From positions 1 through 10,290 of the forward strand of contig DRJH01000236.1 of NCBI GenBank assembly GCA_011052285.1: a DNA stretch of 10,290 bases, given 5' to 3'. The DNA comes from Gammaproteobacteria bacterium. GTDB taxonomy: Bacteria; Pseudomonadota; Gammaproteobacteria; Arenicellales; DRJH01. Of this stretch, positions 5,735-10,290 are shown one piece after another. Numbering within the stretch: position 1 is the stretch's first letter; every line of letters starts with the position of its first letter. The position numbers and the translations under genes are program-made. Below the pieces are notes generated by a model that ran no database searches, was not told the origin of the DNA, and saw only the letters and a list, made by a program, of their open reading frames with translations.

Positions 5735-7171
5735 ATGAAAGATCTTTATCTTCGCCCTCGCCAGTCATGGTTGCGGCGCCTGTTCAAAACCGGCAGGCGA
5801 CGAACAAGCCGTATTAAGGCCCCCACTTCGGGGCTGATGAGGGATTCGGTTTCAATCCCCAGGCTAGCGCACCGTCGCCCTTTACGACACGTTCAATGGG
5901 TTGTTATTGTGTTGCTGCCCTGGTTATTTGCGGCATTGCTATGGCCTGCCAATCCGGACCCGCAAGGCTATGCCGAAAAATTAACCCCAGGTCTTGATGC
6001 CGCTGCCCTACACACAACGATAAGCCCATTATTTGCTCGTCTACAATTCCCAACCAATCTACAACTTACCACCCGTTACGGTACCACCGAAGCCCATATT
6101 TACTACAATTTTGATCCAATCTTACAATCACGGATAGATGACCTGCTGACTCGATATAAACCGGATTATGCAGCTGTGGTGGCAATGGATGCTGTTACCG
6201 GCCATATTTTGGCTATGGCCAGTTATCAGCGAGACGCCCAGGATGATACAAACCTAGCCCTGCAGTCTGGTTATCCGGCAGCTTCTCTGTTCAAGATCAT
6301 CACCGCATCTGCTGCGATTGAGGCCGGCCTGGTGAATGCTGATACGCCGGTGACCTATAACGGGCGCAGCACTACCTTGTATCGTAAGCAGGTGCTACGG
6401 CCTCGCAATAACCGCTGGACCCGGCGTTTGTCACTGAAACGGGCATTTTCCGAATCAGTAAATACCGTGTTCGCTCGGCTCGGGCTGCTTACCGTCGGTG
6501 CTGAAAAACTAAAAAAAATGGCTTCACGTTATGGTTTCGGAGAAACCCTGGCCGGAGACTTCCTGGTGCCACAAAGCCCTATCAAGTCAGATCTTGATTC
6601 AGACTGGTCTGTTGCCGAGCTGGCTTCCGGGTTTAATCGTGAAACCCGCATCAGCCCGTTGCACGCCGCACTACTTTCGGCCACGATTGCTAATGATGGT
6701 AAGGCAATGGCGCCCCAGGTCATCAATACCATCACCAGTGCTAGCGGTACGCTTTTGTATTCTGCCAGGCCTCAGGAAATTCAGCAGGTGATCTCAGCAA
6801 AAACCGCCCGGGAACTGCGCAAGATGATGCAGGAAACTATTCGCCGCGGTACCGCTCGTCAGTGGTTTCGGCGTTTTCGGAAAAAAACCCTGAAAGGTCT
6901 CGAGGTGGGCGGCAAAACCGGTTCTCTGATAGGGTTTTCTCCGCGGGGCAGTACGGACTGGTTTACCGGCTATGGCATTCTCGGCCAGGACCGTATTGCG
7001 ATTGCCGCGGTCACTGTTAATCGGAAGAAATGGACCGTAAAATCTTCCTATTTGGTACGTCAGTTGCTGCAAGCCCATTTTTCCAATAAAGCAAAACCAG
7101 TCGTCAAGGATACTACGACAATGACCGGAGCCGATCCGGTTCTACCGGTACGCCACCGTAGCACAAGTTAG
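5735..7171 (+). CDS. Membrane-anchored penicillin-binding transpeptidase
   Basis: This is a penicillin-binding protein with a transpeptidase domain, expected to cross-link peptidoglycan peptides on the periplasmic side. All three catalytic motifs are present in order with sensible spacing: SLFK at 184-187 (nucleophile S184), SVN at 241-243 and KTGS at 394-397. The 478 residues begin with a strongly basic cytoplasmic stretch (1-53), then one membrane segment at about 54-71 (VVIVLLPWLFAALLW), giving N-in topology. Only about 70 residues separate the anchor from the transpeptidase domain, so there is neither a glycosyltransferase domain (class A) nor a full-size dimerisation domain of the PBP2/PBP3 kind. 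The class is therefore unusual, and a specialised role is likely. No ribosome-binding site is evident at the ATG, which directly follows repeat copy C; M35 at 5837 is an alternative start that keeps the anchor. It converges with rsmD, with a 26-bp gap. Confidence 0.92.
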   Translation: MKDLYLRPRQSWLRRLFKTGRRRTSRIKAPTSGLMRDSVSIPRLAHRRPLRHVQWVVIVLLPWLFAALLWPANPDPQGYAEKLTPGLDAAALHTTISPLFARLQFPTNLQLTTRYGTTEAHIYYNFDPILQSRIDDLLTRYKPDYAAVVAMDAVTGHILAMASYQRDAQDDTNLALQSGYPAASLFKIITASAAIEAGLVNADTPVTYNGRSTTLYRKQVLRPRNNRWTRRLSLKRAFSESVNTVFARLGLLTVGAEKLKKMASRYGFGETLAGDFLVPQSPIKSDLDSDWSVAELASGFNRETRISPLHAALLSATIANDGKAMAPQVINTITSASGTLLYSARPQEIQQVISAKTARELRKMMQETIRRGTARQWFRRFRKKTLKGLEVGGKTGSLIGFSPRGSTDWFTGYGILGQDRIAIAAVTVNRKKWTVKSSYLVRQLLQAHFSNKAKPVVKDTTTMTGADPVLPVRHRSTS

Positions 7172-7188
7172 GAGGCTGTCTATTCTCG
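7170..7188 (-). repeat. Possible tail fragment of the dispersed repeat
   Basis: On the minus strand this reads CGAGAATAGACAGCCTCCT. Its last 11 bases, GACAGCCTCCT, are identical to 141-151 at the apparent end of copy A. It overlaps the stop codon of the transpeptidase gene and lies in the short convergent gap before rsmD. An 11-base match alone could be chance. Confidence 0.25.
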
Positions 7189-7197
7189 TATAGGCTC

Positions 7198-7770
7198 TTA
7201 GCTTTTTTTATACAAGGAAAATAGCACCTCTCCCTGGCTTTTTTGATGCAGTAATTCCCAAGCAACGGGAATAATAACTGGTTTTTCCCGCACCGACTGC
7301 TCGATATAGATCCATGCCCCTTTCGTCAGGACGGTAGACGACTCCAGTTTCGCAACAGTTGTTGACAGTTGTGCTGTAGTAAATGGTGGGTCAAGAAATA
7401 CCCCATCGAACTGGTCGGTGCAGGAATATAGCCAGGATTGAGCTGGTCTGTTGACTACTGTGAGTTGGTTGCAGTCAAGTTTGTGACAGATTTGCTGTAA
7501 GTGCCGGGCGGCTATCGGGTTTTTTTCCACCAAAACAACGCTGGCAGCACCTTGGGAAATGGCTTCAATACCAAGGGCACCGCTACCGGCAAAGAGGTCC
7601 AGACAACGGGCCTCTGCCAAATAGGGCCGCAGCCAGTTGAACAGCGTCTCACGAATACGATTTGGTGTAGGGCGCAAGCCGGGCTGCGAAGAAAAATGCA
7701 AATTCCTACCACGCCAACGACCTGCGATAATGCGGATATGATTCTGGTGGTTATTGTGAGCAGGGGACAT
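7198..7770 (-). CDS. rsmD: 16S rRNA (guanine(966)-N(2))-methyltransferase RsmD
   Basis: RsmD uses S-adenosylmethionine to methylate N2 of G966 in 16S rRNA during assembly of the 30S subunit. The 190-residue protein is of normal length. It shows the RNA-binding N-terminal block IRIIAGRWRGRNL (12-24), RPTPNRIRETLFNWL (33-47), the SAM-binding motif I LDLFAGSGALGIEA (57-70), the acidic residue ending the next strand (VLVEKN, 79-84), and the catalytic DPPF (127-130) typical of N2/N6 amino-methyltransferases. It is divergent from ftsY, a pairing conserved in E. coli and many relatives. No strong ribosome-binding site precedes the ATG, but I-R-I-I-x-G is close to the N-terminus as expected. It ends in a convergent arrangement with the transpeptidase gene, and I saw no paired hairpin terminator in the 26-bp gap. 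Confidence 0.97.
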   Translation of the reverse strand: MSPAHNNHQNHIRIIAGRWRGRNLHFSSQPGLRPTPNRIRETLFNWLRPYLAEARCLDLFAGSGALGIEAISQGAASVVLVEKNPIAARHLQQICHKLDCNQLTVVNRPAQSWLYSCTDQFDGVFLDPPFTTAQLSTTVAKLESSTVLTKGAWIYIEQSVREKPVIIPVAWELLHQKSQGEVLFSLYKKS

Positions 7771-7883
7771 GGTCAGATGGGTCTTGAAAACAGGCTTTCG
7801 AGTCGTGTCGTGGCAGCGTAGAATGCCAGGTTTTCTGCAACCATAGTAGCATTGCTGGTGCGGTGCTGAACAAAGCCCATATT

Positions 7884-7889
7884 GGGGAG
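7884..7889 (+). promoter_or_regulatory. Ribosome-binding site that sets the ftsY start
   Basis: GGGGAG lies 7 bases ahead of the ATG at 7897. An in-frame TTG at 7882 would make the protein five residues longer, but it overlaps this site and has no ribosome-binding site of its own, so the ATG is preferred. Confidence 0.7.
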
Positions 7890-7896
7890 TAAGTCC

Positions 7897-8862
7897 ATGT
7901 CAATAGTATCAGGACGACAAAAAACAGACAACGACAGTAAGCCAGGGTTCGAAAGCCAAAGATCAGGTTTGTTTAGTCGTCTTTCACGCAGCCGTATAGC
8001 CCTGCAAAAAGGCCTTAAGCGACTGTTCAAGGGGCATGAACAACTTGGCGATGCTGATTTTGAGGCGCTTGAGGAGCAATTATTACAAACCGATATGGGT
8101 ATTGAGATCAGCGACATGCTGGTGGAGCAGGTACGTACCGTCAAAACGGCTGATCTGGAGGAAGTCACAAGGATTCTACGACATACTTGTGAGAAGATAT
8201 TGCATATCGACCCCCCCGATTTGACAATATCTCAGAAACCGCGAGTCATCATGATGGTTGGAGTCAATGGTGTTGGCAAAACCACAACTACAGCGAAACT
8301 GGCTGGACTCTACGCCAGCCGGGGCCAGAAAATCATGCTTGCAGCTGCAGATACCTTCCGTGCAGCAGCCATTGATCAATTGCAGAATTGGGGTCAGCGC
8401 CTGCAGGTACCGGTTATCGCCCAGGAGCATGGTGCAGATGCCGCCGCTGTTGTACACGATGCTTATAGTGCCGCCAAAGCACGCGATATAGATATCCTCC
8501 TTATCGATACCGCAGGTCGTCAACATGTACAGAATGATCTGATGGCACAGTTACAGAAGATTGGCCGGGTTCTGGCAAAACTTGAAACCTCGGCGCCGCA
8601 TGAGACCCTGTTGGTTATTGATGCCAATAATGGTCAAAATGCACTGTCACAACTGCAACATTTTCATGAGGCTATCGGTATTACCGGTTTATGCGTAACC
8701 AAGCTGGATGGTACCGCTCGGGGTGGTATTACCCTGGCACTGGCTCGGCGTTTCGCCATTCCGATTCGTTATATCGGTATCGGAGAAGGGATCGACGACT
8801 TGCAGGTTTTCAGTGCCAGGGATTTTGTCAACGCTCTGATACCCCGAACTCATACCTCTTAA
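7897..8862 (+). CDS. ftsY: Signal recognition particle receptor FtsY
   Basis: FtsY is the membrane-associated SRP receptor GTPase that pairs with Ffh and delivers nascent membrane proteins to the translocon. Counting from ATG 7897 it has 321 residues. A helical N domain (about 25-105) precedes the G domain, with G1 GVNGVGKTTTT (122-132), DTFRAAA (152-158), DTAGR (204-208), TKLDGTARGG (268-277) and GIGEGIDDL (294-302), all diagnostic for the SRP GTPase family. The loop usually written DATTGQNA reads DANNGQNAL here, a small departure. The protein lacks the long acidic A domain that E. coli FtsY carries; only a short basic, serine-rich lead (SGLFSRLSRSRIALQKGLKR) precedes the N domain and could act as an amphipathic membrane anchor. 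It is divergent from rsmD. The usual followers ftsE, ftsX and rpoH do not appear in the 1.4 kb downstream. Confidence 0.98.
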   Translation: MSIVSGRQKTDNDSKPGFESQRSGLFSRLSRSRIALQKGLKRLFKGHEQLGDADFEALEEQLLQTDMGIEISDMLVEQVRTVKTADLEEVTRILRHTCEKILHIDPPDLTISQKPRVIMMVGVNGVGKTTTTAKLAGLYASRGQKIMLAAADTFRAAAIDQLQNWGQRLQVPVIAQEHGADAAAVVHDAYSAAKARDIDILLIDTAGRQHVQNDLMAQLQKIGRVLAKLETSAPHETLLVIDANNGQNALSQLQHFHEAIGITGLCVTKLDGTARGGITLALARRFAIPIRYIGIGEGIDDLQVFSARDFVNALIPRTHTS

Positions 8863-9003
8863 TCCCCCTGCGCTATATATCACGAATTTTTCCAGAGGCT
8901 CGGAAGTCTTACACAAATTCACCTCCTGTTTGAGCTGGTAAGAGTCGCTGTCAGCTGTGTTGAACCGGGCATGACTGCCTGCCGTTTTGACACATAACAA
9001 CCT

Positions 9004-9032
9004 TTAATAGGTGATCGTTTTTGGCGTATAAT
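9004..9032 (+). promoter_or_regulatory. Candidate sigma-70 promoter for the spermidine-synthase-like gene
   Basis: A perfect TATAAT at 9027-9032 lies 17 bases after TTAATA at 9004-9009 (4 of 6 with the -35 consensus). Transcription would start near 9040, about 90 bases before the ATG at 9130. A perfect TTGACA at 8987-8992 is 34 bases from the TATAAT, too far to pair with it, and has no -10 of its own at the right spacing. The stretch 8863-8986 between ftsY and this promoter holds no gene I can see; a four-pair stem, GGCA/TGCC at 8968-8979, is too weak to call a terminator. Confidence 0.5.
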
Positions 9033-9051
9033 CCACCGCTTTGCTTTTAGT

Positions 9052-9129
9052 ATGAGCATTCGGCCGCACAACCCACATCACCCGCGCCCGCCACGAGGCA
9101 TCCTGTTTATATACCGAGGTAGTCAGTAA
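9052..9129 (+). CDS. Possible 25-codon leader ORF
   Basis: An ATG at 9052 opens a 25-codon frame (MSIRPHNPHHPRPPRG, then ILFIYRGSQ) whose TAA directly abuts the ATG of the next gene. It lies inside the predicted leader transcript and is rich in proline, histidine and arginine. No ribosome-binding site precedes it, so it may be chance. If translated, it would couple to the downstream gene. Confidence 0.2.
   Translation: MSIRPHNPHHPRPPRGILFIYRGSQ
9116..9120 (+). promoter_or_regulatory. Ribosome-binding site for the gene at 9130
   Basis: GAGGT lies 9 bases ahead of the ATG at 9130. The frame is closed by TAA immediately upstream, so no earlier start is possible and this site fixes the gene's start. 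Confidence 0.6.
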
Positions 9130-10290
9130 ATGGATCGTACGCCAAATCAAGTGCCACATGGTCAAACCCTGGTGCTGTTTGTCACCGCTCTTGTCACTAT
9201 TTTAATGGAACTGACCCTGATTCGGGTCTTCGACGTACAGTGGTACTCAAACATGTCTTATATGGTCATCACATTGGCCATGTTTTCACTCGGTTTGGCA
9301 GGTGTGTATAACGCCCTTTTTCCCGTCAAGGACGAACAATCAATGCGCCGCCGGGTAATGGTCAGTCTATTCTTCCTCGGAGTTACCGGGGCTGCCATTT
9401 TGCCGGTAATGAATTCCCTATCATTTAATTTCCACTTCATCAATGCTCCCCTGCGACAATCCCTGTCCGCATTTTTGATCATCTATATCAGTCTGTCACT
9501 GCCATTCTTTTTTGCCGGGATGATTTTCAGTGCCATTTTTTCCGAGTACCCGGGGCAGATGCAACGCCTGTACTTCTGGGATTTGACTGGGGCTGCAATC
9601 GGTGCAGTGGTCATTATACCGCTGATTCCAGTGCTTGGGCCTGGTGGATTACTGATGCTGGCTTGTACACTTTCACTGCTGGTATTGGCATATTGGCTTG
9701 GTAAGGGATGGTCTCGAAATATACTGGTTGTCGCCTCTCTGGCAGTATTGTCCTTGCCAGCTATTCAGGCAATACATCCTTTTGTTGGCACATCCAGCTA
9801 TCTTGATTTCTATCCGCATCTCGATAAACGCGGCTACAAACTCAGCAGCAGCCGTGGGCAGATCGAATACACGCGCTGGGATCCCATCTCAAAAATCGAT
9901 ATTGTTAACCAGAAGCGTAAAACAGATACCCCGGATACCCCACCGAGGGCCTTGTGGATCGCCTATGACGGGGGTACCCAAAGTAGTTTTTTCTATCCTT
10001 TTGACGGCAACTACAAAAAACTGAAAAATGAATATCTGGGACGTACTCCCTATCATTTCTGGGGCCGGATTGTACTCGCTGCCGAATACCTGAAGCAGGA
10101 TACCAACCAGGATGTATTGGTCATCGGTGGCGCAGGCGGCCAGGAAACCAAGGCGGCGCTACTTTTTGGGGCAAAAAGCGTTGATACCATCGAGCTGGTT
10201 GGAACGGTTATCGATCTGGGAAAAACCCGTTATAACGACTTTATCGGCGGTATCTATACCGATCCCAGGGTTAAAGCTCAGCAGGGGGAA
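9130..10290 (+). CDS. Membrane protein with spermidine-synthase-like SAM domain (3' end beyond window)
   Basis: The visible 387 residues run open to the window end, so the gene is partial only because it is cut. The N-terminal half is a membrane domain with hydrophobic segments at about 12-32, 40-63, 74-95, 110-137, 152-190 (probably two spans) and 196-215. A soluble part follows, containing RWDPISKIDIV (249-259), which resembles the S-P-x-x-x-x-D-V strand of spermidine synthases, and a DGGTQSSFF segment at 280-288. The Rossmann SAM motif reads VLVIGGAGGQE (329-339), and the next strand ends in an acidic residue (VDTIELVGTVIDLGK, 351-365), where aminopropyltransferases bind decarboxylated SAM. 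Membrane-fused members of this family are widespread, but their substrate is generally not known; polyamine transfer or methyl transfer are both possible. It has its own promoter and lies downstream of ftsY on the same strand. Confidence 0.85.
   Translation, partial: MDRTPNQVPHGQTLVLFVTALVTILMELTLIRVFDVQWYSNMSYMVITLAMFSLGLAGVYNALFPVKDEQSMRRRVMVSLFFLGVTGAAILPVMNSLSFNFHFINAPLRQSLSAFLIIYISLSLPFFFAGMIFSAIFSEYPGQMQRLYFWDLTGAAIGAVVIIPLIPVLGPGGLLMLACTLSLLVLAYWLGKGWSRNILVVASLAVLSLPAIQAIHPFVGTSSYLDFYPHLDKRGYKLSSSRGQIEYTRWDPISKIDIVNQKRKTDTPDTPPRALWIAYDGGTQSSFFYPFDGNYKKLKNEYLGRTPYHFWGRIVLAAEYLKQDTNQDVLVIGGAGGQETKAALLFGAKSVDTIELVGTVIDLGKTRYNDFIGGIYTDPRVKAQQGE

Noticed and set aside
7882..7884. TTG as the ftsY start codon
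   Set aside because: It overlaps the GGGGAG ribosome-binding site that serves the ATG at 7897.
7773..8168. 131-codon minus-strand frame covering the rsmD/ftsY gap and the ftsY 5' end
   Set aside because: It overlaps ftsY in antisense and the protein is serine- and arginine-rich without a fold. I considered a remnant of the M16 peptidase genes sometimes found here, but saw no HxxEH motif.
9258..10024. Frames at 9258-9482 (-) and 9698-10024 (+)
   Set aside because: Both lie within the long open frame of the membrane spermidine-synthase-like gene starting at 9130, which explains the region better.

Overview
The window looks like chromosomal DNA of a gammaproteobacterium with roughly balanced GC. 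The support is a biosynthetic-type ilvA divergent from rpiA (close neighbours in pseudomonads and relatives), a divergent rsmD/ftsY pair as in Escherichia coli and relatives, and protein sequences that read as gammaproteobacterial. I cannot place it to genus. I see no tRNA, rRNA, CRISPR array, transposase or phage gene.

Layout. 1-151: the end of a dispersed intergenic repeat (copy A). 261-1457 (+): FAD-dependent oxidoreductase of the geranylgeranyl-reductase type with a cysteine-rich tail. 1620-1964 (+): SpoIIAA/STAS-like single-domain protein. About 1999-2128: a second copy of the repeat (B, minus strand), between two convergent genes. 2139-2795 (-): rpiA. 2890-4401 (+): ilvA, divergent from rpiA. 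4413-4634 (+): small protein of unknown function. 4652-5437 (+): Sfp-type 4'-phosphopantetheinyl transferase. About 5559-5730: third repeat copy (C, plus strand), ending just before the next gene. 5735-7171 (+): membrane-anchored penicillin-binding transpeptidase. 7198-7770 (-): rsmD. 7897-8862 (+): ftsY. 9130-10290 (+, runs off the end): membrane protein fused to a spermidine-synthase-like SAM domain, with a good promoter upstream.

The genes are mostly housekeeping: pentose phosphate metabolism (rpiA), isoleucine synthesis (ilvA), ribosome modification (rsmD), protein targeting (ftsY) and the cell wall (penicillin-binding protein). The ilvA, small ORF and phosphopantetheinyl transferase genes are 11 and 17 bp apart and probably share a transcript, although they have no obvious common pathway. 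No gene cluster here forms an evident new system.

The most unusual feature is the repeat family. Copies A, B and C can be aligned to each other by eye and share identical blocks, among them a 12-mer and a core that can fold into a small hairpin. They have diverged through substitutions and internal deletions. A possible fourth scrap lies at 7170-7188. All copies sit between genes or at a gene's very end, and none has a convincing coding frame.
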